Assembly (NCBI GenBank): GCA_005405945.1
Contig: BJHW01000001.1
Coordinates: 8,742,001-8,806,000, forward strand
DNA length: 64,000 bases
Reading direction: 5' to 3'
Source of the DNA: Streptomyces violaceusniger
Lineage (GTDB): Bacteria; Actinomycetota; Actinomycetes; Streptomycetales; Streptomycetaceae
Part shown: positions 43,807 to 51,893 of the stretch, piece by piece
Position numbering within the stretch: position 1 is the stretch's first letter
Layout: each line of letters starts with the position of its first letter
Translations under genes and position numbers: made by a program
Notes under the pieces: generated by a model
Databases searched by the model: none
What the model was told of the DNA's origin: nothing
What the model saw: the letters and a program-made list of their open reading frames with translations, nothing else

Positions 43807-43830
43807 CCTTGAATCGGTTCAACGTCAAGG
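43807..43830. promoter_or_regulatory. Candidate IclR operator
   Basis: CCTTGA-N12-TCAAGG (43807-43830) encloses the second palindrome TTGAA-TCGG-TTCAA. The nested symmetry 28 bp before the IclR start suggests autoregulation and possibly control of the divergent esterase. Confidence 0.5.
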
Positions 43831-43857
43831 TGTGCGGCGACAGTTACGATGTGAGTC

Positions 43858-44652
43858 ATGGCGGAAACCGGTGGGGTGCGCGAAGTGAAGTCCGCGGGCC
43901 GCACCGTGGAACTGCTGGAGCTGCTCGCCGCGCGCGGCGACCAGCCGGCCCGGCTGCGCGAAATCGCCGAGGAACTCGGCGTCCCGCGCAGCAGTATGTA
44001 CGCCCTCCTCAAGACCCTGATCGACCGCGGCTGGGTGCGCACCGACGTCACCGGCTCGCTGTACGGTATCGGTATCCGCGCGCTGCTCACCGGCACCAGC
44101 TATCTGGACAGCGATCCACGAGTGCGGGCGGCGCGGCCGTATCTGGACGAGGCGTCCGACGCACTGGGCGAGACCATCCACTTCGCCCGGCTGGACGGCG
44201 GCGATGTCGTCTACCTCGCCACGCGGGAGTCCCATGAGTACCTTCGCCCCTTCAGCCGCGTCGGGCGGCGGCTCCCGGCCCATGTGGGGGCCCTGGGGAA
44301 GGCGCTGCTCGCGGAGCGGATCGACGGCGAACTCCCGCTGAAGGGTGGGAAGTTGGCGCCGATGACGCCCAACACCCACCGCACTCGCGCCGCGCTCCTG
44401 GCCGATCTGGCGCGGGTGCGGGAGCGGGGCCACGCGATCGACCGGGAGGAGGGGGTCCTGGGCATCGTGGGTTTCGGTTTCGCCCTGCGGTACGACGTCC
44501 CGGCGGTGGACGCGATCAGCTGCTCGGTGCCGACGTCCCGGCTGACGGAGGAGCATGAGGCGCGGATCGTCGCGGTGATGCGGGAGATCCGGGCGAAGAT
44601 CGAGGCGGTGGTGCCGAGGGGCACCGGCACGGGCCCGCAGTGGCGCCCGTAG
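43858..44652 (+). CDS. IclR-family transcriptional regulator
   Basis: The 264-residue protein has the IclR winged helix (KSAGRTVELLELLAARGDQP, LREIAEELGVPRSSMYALLK) and effector domain (GETIHFARLDGGDVVYLATR, GRRLPAHVGALGKALLAERI, HAIDREEGVLGIVGFGFALR, AISCSVPTSRL). Such regulators usually sense small organic acids. It is convergent with the GMC oxidoreductase/aldehyde dehydrogenase genes, which it may control, and divergent from the esterase. Confidence 0.93.
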   Translation: MAETGGVREVKSAGRTVELLELLAARGDQPARLREIAEELGVPRSSMYALLKTLIDRGWVRTDVTGSLYGIGIRALLTGTSYLDSDPRVRAARPYLDEASDALGETIHFARLDGGDVVYLATRESHEYLRPFSRVGRRLPAHVGALGKALLAERIDGELPLKGGKLAPMTPNTHRTRAALLADLARVRERGHAIDREEGVLGIVGFGFALRYDVPAVDAISCSVPTSRLTEEHEARIVAVMREIRAKIEAVVPRGTGTGPQWRP

Positions 44653-44705
44653 CCGGGGAAGCCCGGGGAAGCCCGGGGAAGCCCGGGAAAGACCGGGGAG
44701 CCCGG
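44652..44705. repeat. 10-bp tandem repeat
   Basis: GCCCGGGGAA is repeated about five times, with some variation, between the convergent IclR and GMC genes. The unit is itself C/G-rich and could form slipped hairpins; no gene is seen here. Confidence 0.75.
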
Positions 44706-44733
44706 AACCGTGAAGGACCGGCGCCCAACCCCC

Positions 44734-46284
44734 TCAGGGATGGCGGCGCTTGATCATGTCCGCGCACTTCTCGCCGATCATCATCGTCGTGATGCACGGA
44801 TTGACGGCGATGAGAGACGGCATGGCCGAGCCGTCCGCCACCCGCAGCCCCGTCACCCCCTTGACCCTCAGTTCCGGATCCAGCGGGGCGTCCGGGTCGT
44901 CGGGCGCGCCCATCCGCACCGTGCACGCCGGGTGGTAGACGGTGTTGTGGGTCTCGCGGATGTAGTCGGCCAGCTCGTCGCCGCTGTTCACATCGGTCCC
45001 GGGGGCCAGTTCGGCGCCCGCCCACATGGCCAGCGCGGGCCGGGCGGCGATCTTGCGCGCCAGCAGCAGACCGCGGGTCATGATGTCCATGTCGTAGGAG
45101 TCGGTGAAGTAGCGGGGATCGACGCGCGCCTTGTCGCGGAAGTCGCGGGTGGCCAGCCGCACGGTGCCCCGGGAGCGGGCCCGGGTGACGTTCGGGGTGA
45201 GGCAGAAGGCGTTCTCCGAGGTGGGGTAGCCACGGCGGTAGGTGTTCAGGTCGAAGGGCGTCGCGCCGTAGTGGAACATCAGGTCCGGGCGGTCCAGATC
45301 GGGCTCGGTGTCGGCGAAGATGCCGATCTCCCACCACTGCGTGGAGCTCTTGATCATGGGTTGCTCGGCGTTCCACATGATGACGCCCTCGGGGTGGTCC
45401 TGGAGGTTGCCACCGACCCCGGGGGAGTCCACGACCACCTCCACCCCCGTCTCCCGCAGATGTGCGGCGGGGCCGATCCCGGAGAGCATCAGCAGCTTCG
45501 GGGTGTCGATCGCGCCGCAGGAGACGATGACCTCGCGCCGGGCGTGCACCCTCAGGGTGTGGATCAGATCGGGGGAGAGGTAGTCGACCCCGGTACAGCG
45601 CCGGTCCTCGTCCAGGGCCAGCCGTCTGGCCTGGAGTCCGGTGCGCACCTCCAGGTTGGGCCGGGAGTCCATGACGGGGTGGAGGTAGGCCACCGAGGCG
45701 GAGCAGCGGGTGCCGTCCTCGCGGGCGTTGATCTGGAACCAGTGGGCTCCGCGCACCACCGTCGTCCCGGTGTTGAACGGCGTGACGGGGATGTCCACCT
45801 CCTCGCAGGCCGCCAGCACCGCCCTGCCGCACGGGTCCTCGGGCGGTACGGTGCGGATCCGGACCGGGCCGCCGCGGCCGTGGTGGTCGCCGGGCGCGTC
45901 GTTGTCCTCCAGGCGCTGAAAGAGCGGGAAGCAGTCGGCGGCCGACCAGCCGTCCAGGCCCATGGCGGCCCATTCGTCGAGGTCCTCGGCCGGGGCCCAG
46001 AAGGCGATGCAGGAGTTGTGCGAGGAGCAGCCGCCGAGCACCTTGGCGCGGGCGTGGCGCAGGAAGCTGTTGCCCTTCTCTTGCGGCTGCACCGGATAGT
46101 CCCAGTCGTAGCCGGAGCCCAGCAGCCCCATCCAGCGGTTCAGCCGCAGCACGTTGTCGTCCCCGAGGTCCGATGGGCCCGCCTCCAGCAGGCAGACGCT
46201 CACCGAGGGGTCCTCGGACAGCCGGGAGGCGACCACCGATCCGGCCGTACCGCCGCCGACCACCACGTAGTCGAACTGGTCCAC
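44734..46284 (-). CDS. GMC-family oxidoreductase (choline dehydrogenase-like)
   Basis: The 516-residue flavoprotein has the N-terminal dinucleotide motif DYVVVGGGTAGSVVASRLSE, the GMC signature 1 (HARAKVLGGCSSHNSCIAFW), signature 2 (GAIDTPKLLMLSGIGPAAHL) and the C-terminal catalytic His region (YHPACTVRMG, NPCITTMMIGEKCADMI). It oxidises a primary alcohol with FAD. The aldehyde dehydrogenase encoded upstream in the same orientation suggests an alcohol-to-acid pair, such as choline to betaine or another alcohol; choline is not proven. Confidence 0.92.
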   Translation of the reverse strand: MDQFDYVVVGGGTAGSVVASRLSEDPSVSVCLLEAGPSDLGDDNVLRLNRWMGLLGSGYDWDYPVQPQEKGNSFLRHARAKVLGGCSSHNSCIAFWAPAEDLDEWAAMGLDGWSAADCFPLFQRLEDNDAPGDHHGRGGPVRIRTVPPEDPCGRAVLAACEEVDIPVTPFNTGTTVVRGAHWFQINAREDGTRCSASVAYLHPVMDSRPNLEVRTGLQARRLALDEDRRCTGVDYLSPDLIHTLRVHARREVIVSCGAIDTPKLLMLSGIGPAAHLRETGVEVVVDSPGVGGNLQDHPEGVIMWNAEQPMIKSSTQWWEIGIFADTEPDLDRPDLMFHYGATPFDLNTYRRGYPTSENAFCLTPNVTRARSRGTVRLATRDFRDKARVDPRYFTDSYDMDIMTRGLLLARKIAARPALAMWAGAELAPGTDVNSGDELADYIRETHNTVYHPACTVRMGAPDDPDAPLDPELRVKGVTGLRVADGSAMPSLIAVNPCITTMMIGEKCADMIKRRHP

Positions 46285-46419
46285 GGGCCTCTCCTCACGA
46301 ACAGGACCGCGCCCCAGCGCGGATACCGGTGCCGCGGTCCGGTGGCGCGTTGTGGACCTGAGCCCTGGGCCAGGCGAGGCTGACGGTCATCGCGGGCGGT
46401 TCGGCCGGCTCGGCCGCCG

Positions 46420-47889
46420 TCAATCGAACCACCGCTGCGGACGGGGTGCGGTGTTGCGCCAGATGTGCTTGAGCTCCTGGTACTCGTGCAGCCCCGACGG
46501 GCCCAGCTCACGGCCGACCCCGGACTGCTTCATCCCGCCCCACTCGGCCTGCGGGACATACGGATGGAAGTCGTTGATCCATACGGTCCCGGCCCGCAGC
46601 CGGGACGCCACCCGGTGCGCCTTCTCGGTGTCCTGCGTCCACACCCCGCCCGCCAGGCCGTACACCGTGTCGTTGGCCAGCGCCACCGCCTCGTCCTCGT
46701 CCCGGAACCGCTCCACGGTGAGCACCGGGCCGAAGGACTCGTCCTGCACCACCGACATGTCCGGAGTGCAGTCGTCCAGCACGGTCGGCAGGTAGTAGAA
46801 GCCCTTCGCCAGCTCCGGGTCGTCGGGCGGGGTCCCGCCACAGCGCAGCACCGCGCCCTCGTCGATCCCCGCCGCCACATAGTCGGTGATCTTCTGGCGG
46901 TGCTCGGCGGAGATCAGCGGCCCGGCGCGGGCGTGTCCGTCGAACGGCCCGCCCAGCCGGATGTTCCGGGCCCGGTGGACGATCTCGTCGACGAACGCGT
47001 CATGCAGCTGCTCCTGGACCAGCAGCCGGGCACCGGCCGAGCACACCTGCCCGGAGTGCAGGAACACCGCCGTGAGCGCGTAGTCCACCGCGGTGTCGAA
47101 ATCGCAGTCGGTGAAGACGATATTGGGGTTCTTGCCGCCCAGCTCCAGGGCGAGCTTCTTCACCGTGGGCGCGACCGCCGACATGATCCAGCGTCCGGTG
47201 ACCACTCCGCCGGTGAAGGACACCATGTCCACCCGTTCGTCCGTGACCAGCGGCGCGCCCGCGATGGCCCCCGAGCCGAGGATCAGGTTGGCGGCGCCGC
47301 CCGGCAGCCCGGCCTCGGTCAGCAGCCGCATCAGATGGATCGCGGTGTGCGGGGTCAGCTCGCTGGGCTTGAGGACCAGGGTGTTCCCGGCCGCCAGCGC
47401 GGGCGCCACCTTCCAGGCCGTCTGGAGCAGCGGGTAGTTCCAGGGTGTGATCAGCACGCACACTCCGACCGGTTCGTGCACCACCCTGCTGTCGATCTCC
47501 GGACTGCCCACCTCCACCACGCGGCCGCCGCTCCCGGAGGCGACGAGGGTGCCGAAGTAGCGAAAGCAGTTCGCGATGTCGTCGAGGTCGTACTCGCTCT
47601 CGACCAGCCGCTTCCCGGTGTCCAGGGACTCGGCGCGGGCGAGCGTCGGCTTCTCGCGCTCCAGCAGATCGGCCACCCGCAGCAGCAGTCCGCCCCGGTC
47701 GCCGGCCGGGGTGCCGGGCCACGATCCGCGGTCGAAGGCGTCCCGGGCGGCCGCCACCGCCGCGGCGGCGTCCTTCGGCCCCGCCTCGTCGACCACGGCG
47801 ACCATCGAGCCGTCGGCCGGGCAGCGGATCTCGCGGCTGTGTCCGTCGAGGGCGGTCGTCCAGTGGCCGCCGATGAACAGCTCCGGCAT
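46420..47889 (-). CDS. NAD(P)-dependent aldehyde dehydrogenase (betaine-aldehyde dehydrogenase-like)
   Basis: The 489-residue protein has all ALDH motifs: PWNYPLLQTAWKVAPALAAG, the general base LELGGKNPNIVF, the nucleophile GQVCSAGARLLV, ESFGPVLTVERFRDEDEAVA and the C-terminal PQAEWGGMKQSGVGRELG. The usual SFTGGT loop reads SFTGGVVTGRWIM here, a small change next to the nicotinamide site. It starts at ATG 47889 behind a GGAGG. It lies 135 bp upstream of the GMC gene and probably oxidises its aldehyde product. Confidence 0.92.
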   Translation of the reverse strand: MPELFIGGHWTTALDGHSREIRCPADGSMVAVVDEAGPKDAAAAVAAARDAFDRGSWPGTPAGDRGGLLLRVADLLEREKPTLARAESLDTGKRLVESEYDLDDIANCFRYFGTLVASGSGGRVVEVGSPEIDSRVVHEPVGVCVLITPWNYPLLQTAWKVAPALAAGNTLVLKPSELTPHTAIHLMRLLTEAGLPGGAANLILGSGAIAGAPLVTDERVDMVSFTGGVVTGRWIMSAVAPTVKKLALELGGKNPNIVFTDCDFDTAVDYALTAVFLHSGQVCSAGARLLVQEQLHDAFVDEIVHRARNIRLGGPFDGHARAGPLISAEHRQKITDYVAAGIDEGAVLRCGGTPPDDPELAKGFYYLPTVLDDCTPDMSVVQDESFGPVLTVERFRDEDEAVALANDTVYGLAGGVWTQDTEKAHRVASRLRAGTVWINDFHPYVPQAEWGGMKQSGVGRELGPSGLHEYQELKHIWRNTAPRPQRWFD

Positions 47890-48021
47890 GGCTTCCTCCG
47901 GGCTCGGACGACAGGACCGGTCCCGAGTGGATCCATCGACGCACCCGTCCGGCCCACACACCGAGCCTAAGTGGCGCCGGCCCCCTCGCACGGCGTGCGG
48001 AGGCCGCGGCCGCGGGCGGGG

Positions 48022-48042
48022 CCCGGGAAGCCATTTCCCGGG
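48022..48042. promoter_or_regulatory. Inverted repeat in ALDH/HEAT-protein intergenic region
   Basis: CCCGGGAA-N5-TTCCCGGG is a perfect 8-bp inverted repeat between the divergent aldehyde dehydrogenase and large repeat-protein genes, 41 bp before the latter. It may be an operator. Confidence 0.4.
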
Positions 48043-48082
48043 GGGACGTGTGACCGGGCGTGTGGGCGGCACAATCCCTGGC

Positions 48083-51000
48083 ATGGTCAACGCGTCCGAA
48101 GCCCATCGCGGCCCCGAAGCCCATGACGGCCCCGCAGTCCACCGCGGCCCCGAGCCTCCCCGCGCTCCCCAAGCCCACGATGCCGCCGACGCCCACGGCG
48201 CTCCCGGAGTCCACGGTGCGGCCGACGCCCACGGCGTGCCCGATCCCCGTCGGGCCCTCGTCGACGAGTTGCTCGCCGCCCTCGATCCGCTGCCCTTTCC
48301 GCGTCGGATGCGGGAGCTGGCCGGGCGGGCGCGGGCGGCCAGTGCCGAGGGGCGGCTGGGCGCGCTGATCGAGGAGTTGGAGCGGCGCGGGACGTACGAG
48401 CGGCGGCTGGCGGCCGTGGCCGCGGCCGCCAGCGGGCGCACCGGCCATCTCGCGGCGCGGCTCGCCGACCCGGACCCCGTGGTGCGGCGCCGCGCCCTCG
48501 ACACCGCACGCCGGGGCGGCCCCGGCGCGGTCCCGGACGACGCGCTGGAGGCGGCCTTCGAGGACGCGCCCGCCACCGTACGGCGCGAACTGGCGCGCAC
48601 CGTCGTGGCCGGGCGGCGCACCGCGCTCGCGGACCGGCTGATCGAGCCGTTCCGGGAGCGCTGGGGCGACGGCGAGGCCGCCCGGCTGCTCCCCGGATGC
48701 GGCGCCGAGACCGTGGCGCGGCTGCTGCCCGGGCTGTTCCACGCCGTCGGCGGCTGGCGGCCCCTCGTCTCCCGTCACCCGGTGGCCGTCCTGGACGAGG
48801 CGGCCCGCCAGCTCGCCGCCCTGCCCGTACCGCTGCGCGCCGACTGGTGGACCCGCTACGCGCCCTGTGTCGCGCTCGCCGCGCCCGTCGAGCCCGATCG
48901 GGTGCTGGAGCTGCTGGAGGACTACGGCCAGGGCCCGCTCCCGACCCCCGTACGGGCCCGGCTGCCCGCGCTGGTGGCCGCCGAGCCGAGCCGTACGCTG
49001 CGGCTGCTGCTCGCCCCCGAGCACAGCGGCACCCGGCGGCGGCTGGACCGGGCCGTGCTGCGCCGGGTCGTCCGCGCCGACCCGCCCGAGCTCGCCGAAC
49101 TGGGCCGGGCCCTGCGGCACGACGCCGATGCCGACGCGCTCGCCCGGCTGCTGGCCGCGCTGCCGCCCGCCCGCCGCTCCGCGTTCTACGACCAGGCCAC
49201 CGGCCGGACCACCTACCACCAGGCCATGGACCGGGCCACCGACGGCCAGATCACGGGCCAGGCCACCTACCGCCAGGCCATCGACCGGGCCACCGACCGC
49301 CAGGCCACCGACGGACGCGACTCCGACCACGCCGCGAGCGCCCACACCGTGATCGAGCCCGCCGTGCTCGAGGTCCTGCCGCGCCCCCGCCGCCAGGCCG
49401 AGGCCCGCCGGATGGCCGCCCGGGCGCGCGAGCGCGGCGCGCCCTGGACCACCGTGCTGGAGTCGGTGGCCCATCTGCCGGTCGAGGAGGCGCGCGAGGA
49501 GCTGGAGGCCGCCGTGCGCCGTCCCTCGGCCGAGGACCGCGCCCTGGCCCATCCGCTGCTGATCCGGTGCGTCGCCCGCTCCGGCGACCCGGACGCCCTC
49601 ACCGAGCTGCTGCGCCTGCTGGAGCGGCTGCGCAACGAGCAGGACCCGGTGCGCTCCGCGGCGCTCGGCGCGCTCGCCCGCACCCACCCCGCGCTGTTCA
49701 CCGACGACGCCGCCGAGCATCTGGACCGGATCGCCGCCGACGCGATCTCCGCCCGTGACTCGTCCTCCGCCACCCGCCAGGCGCTGCGCCACCTGGCCGT
49801 GGCGCTGCTGCGCGAACACGCCGTCACCGGGCGGCGGCAGCTGCTGGGCTGGGCGCTGCGCACCCTCACCCGGCTCGCGGGCAGCGTCGGCGCCGCCGAC
49901 CTAGGCCGCCTCGACCACCAGCTGCGGCGCGGCCAGGAGCAGGCGGTGTTCGAGGCGCTGCGGCCCTGGCTCGAGGCGGGCGCCGAACGGGTCGACCACG
50001 AGCTGACCTTCGCCCTCGCCCGCTCCCTCGGGCGCCGCGCCCACACCCTCCCCGAGCTCCAGGAACTCCTGTGGCAGGCCATCTCGTTCGGCAGTGACGC
50101 GACGGCCCGCACCGCCATCGGGCTGTGGCTGGAACCACCGGCCGAGCGGGACGCCCGCGTGGCCGAACTGCTCGCGCACGAGCCGTCGGCGGCCGTGTTG
50201 CCGCCCGTTCTGGCCGTGCTGACCCGCCGTCGCACGGATCTGCTCGACCTCGTCCTCGCCGACAATCCGCCGTACGGGCGCTTTCTGACGCCCGGCACCC
50301 ACTGGACCCCGCCCACCGGGCGGGACACCGGCCGCTGGCTGCCCCGTCAGCAGGCGGCCGCCGCCCGCGTCCTGGACCGGGCCGCCGCCGACACCTCCCT
50401 TCGGCCGCGGCAGCGGGCGGCCGCCGTCGCCGACGCCGCGCCGATCCCCGGCCACGGCGCGGCCACCGTCCGGAGGTGGACGGATGCGGCCACCGTCCGG
50501 GCCTGGACGGACACCGACGATGACGATGTGGTCCTGGCCGAGACCGCACTCGCCGCCCTCGCCCGCACCGACCGCCCCGGCGAGGCCCTGCCCGCCCTGC
50601 TGGCCCACGCGGGCGACGACCGGGCCCGGGTGGCGATGTACGCGGCCACCCGGGCGTCCCGGTACGTCGAGCCGTCACGGCTGGGGCGGCTGGTGCGCGG
50701 GGTGCTCGCGCCGGACGGGGTCGCCACCGCCGTACCGCCCGTCCCCGCGAAGGTCACCAGCCGTAAGGAGGCCGTCCGGCTCGCCGCCACCCTGCTTCCG
50801 GTGGCCGACGCCGCCGCGCTGCTCGCCGACGCCTTCGAACAGCCCGGCCAGCACCCCGATGTGCAGGCCGCCTGTGTCGCCTTCGCCACCGGGCTGCTCG
50901 ACACCCAACGCGCCTGGGAGCTGCTGACCGCCGCCGCGCGCGGCCGGCGCGAACTGCGCCACGCCGTGCTGCGCACCCGCCCGCTGGACCTCCCGGAGGC

Positions 51001-51814
51001 CCACCGCGGCCGCTACGCCCAGCTCATACGCGCCGTCTGCGACACCGACGACCCCGAGGTGGCGGCGGCCGGTTACGGGGCGCTGGCCCGCTGGTCGCCG
51101 TGGGCGCCGGACGCGGCGCCCGTGTTGGTGGCGGCCGTCACCGACCTGGGCAACCGGGCGAGCTGGCGGCCCGCCGCCGACGCCCTCCTTGACCTGATGG
51201 CCGCGGCGCCCGACGGTTCGCCCGGTGACAACCCGCTGGCCTGGGCGCTCGCCGCGCTCGCCACCGCCGACGCCCGGCCCGGCGGCCCCGATGCCGAACC
51301 GGACCGGGACCGCCCCGCCCACCGCCGCATCCGGCACCTCGCCGACCGGCTCGCCACCCGGGCCCGGATGCGGCCCCGGGTGACCCGGCGCACCGCGCGG
51401 GCCGCCGGTGAACTTCTCGCCGGTTACGAGATGTTCGTCCAGGAGGCCGCCCATGTGCTGGTGAACGCCCTCGACCTGAACGCCCGCCCCGGCCCGCTGA
51501 CCGCGGCCCTCGCCCGCCTCGCCCGGCTGCACACCACCCGCCCCGCGCTCGCCGTCCGTACCGCCGACGCCCTGCGGCGACGGCTGAACACCGCCACGCG
51601 ACCGGGCTCCGACGCGGCCCTGCTGCGCGCCGCGCGGGAGCTCGACGAGGACGGCGGCCACGCCTCCGGGCTGTTCGCCGCGACCCTTACGGAGGCGGCC
51701 GGGGCCCGTACGGAATGGGCGGAGCCCTGGCGGGAGCGGCTGCGCGCGCTGCGCGGTCATCCGCACGCGGACGTGCGGGACGCGGCGCTGCGGCTGACGA
51801 CGGTGGTGGAGTGA
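48083..51814 (+). CDS. Large alpha-helical repeat (HEAT-like) protein of unknown function
   Basis: From ATG 48083 this is a 1,243-residue protein made almost wholly of Ala/Arg/Leu/Asp-rich helical pairs resembling HEAT/armadillo repeats (HLAARLADPDPVVRRRALDT, RNEQDPVRSAALGALARTHP, VCDTDDPEVAAAGYGALARW, RGHPHADVRDAALRLT). Residues 1-50 are a low-complexity His/Gly/Pro/Ala repeat, so GTG starts farther in (near 48236) are possible. A second low-complexity insert near residues 370-415 reads as degenerate QATDRAT-type repeats. No catalytic motif, signal peptide or membrane helix is seen. Such solenoids usually bind proteins or nucleic acids. Similar giant genes exist in other Streptomyces as unnamed proteins, as I recall. 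Confidence 0.8.
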   Translation: MVNASEAHRGPEAHDGPAVHRGPEPPRAPQAHDAADAHGAPGVHGAADAHGVPDPRRALVDELLAALDPLPFPRRMRELAGRARAASAEGRLGALIEELERRGTYERRLAAVAAAASGRTGHLAARLADPDPVVRRRALDTARRGGPGAVPDDALEAAFEDAPATVRRELARTVVAGRRTALADRLIEPFRERWGDGEAARLLPGCGAETVARLLPGLFHAVGGWRPLVSRHPVAVLDEAARQLAALPVPLRADWWTRYAPCVALAAPVEPDRVLELLEDYGQGPLPTPVRARLPALVAAEPSRTLRLLLAPEHSGTRRRLDRAVLRRVVRADPPELAELGRALRHDADADALARLLAALPPARRSAFYDQATGRTTYHQAMDRATDGQITGQATYRQAIDRATDRQATDGRDSDHAASAHTVIEPAVLEVLPRPRRQAEARRMAARARERGAPWTTVLESVAHLPVEEAREELEAAVRRPSAEDRALAHPLLIRCVARSGDPDALTELLRLLERLRNEQDPVRSAALGALARTHPALFTDDAAEHLDRIAADAISARDSSSATRQALRHLAVALLREHAVTGRRQLLGWALRTLTRLAGSVGAADLGRLDHQLRRGQEQAVFEALRPWLEAGAERVDHELTFALARSLGRRAHTLPELQELLWQAISFGSDATARTAIGLWLEPPAERDARVAELLAHEPSAAVLPPVLAVLTRRRTDLLDLVLADNPPYGRFLTPGTHWTPPTGRDTGRWLPRQQAAAARVLDRAAADTSLRPRQRAAAVADAAPIPGHGAATVRRWTDAATVRAWTDTDDDDVVLAETALAALARTDRPGEALPALLAHAGDDRARVAMYAATRASRYVEPSRLGRLVRGVLAPDGVATAVPPVPAKVTSRKEAVRLAATLLPVADAAALLADAFEQPGQHPDVQAACVAFATGLLDTQRAWELLTAAARGRRELRHAVLRTRPLDLPEAHRGRYAQLIRAVCDTDDPEVAAAGYGALARWSPWAPDAAPVLVAAVTDLGNRASWRPAADALLDLMAAAPDGSPGDNPLAWALAALATADARPGGPDAEPDRDRPAHRRIRHLADRLATRARMRPRVTRRTARAAGELLAGYEMFVQEAAHVLVNALDLNARPGPLTAALARLARLHTTRPALAVRTADALRRRLNTATRPGSDAALLRAARELDEDGGHASGLFAATLTEAAGARTEWAEPWRERLRALRGHPHADVRDAALRLTTVVE

Positions 51815-51893
51815 GGCGGCGGCGGTGGAGCGAGGCGGCGGTGTGGCCGCTGGTGACCGTGTCGCCGCTGGTGACCGTGTCGCCGTAAGGTGC

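Noticed and set aside
40702..43812. 1,036-residue open frame on the plus strand
   Set aside because: It is antisense to the F420 oxidoreductase and the double esterase, both with full motif sets; its Gly/Val/Arg composition shows it is a shadow.
43807..43830. A second CebR site near the IclR gene
   Set aside because: The sequence is TTGAA-N4-TTCAA, unlike the CebR consensus; better kept as an IclR candidate site.
47000..49819. 939-residue minus-strand open frame
   Set aside because: It is antisense to the repeat protein and out of frame with the aldehyde dehydrogenase; no recognisable domain.
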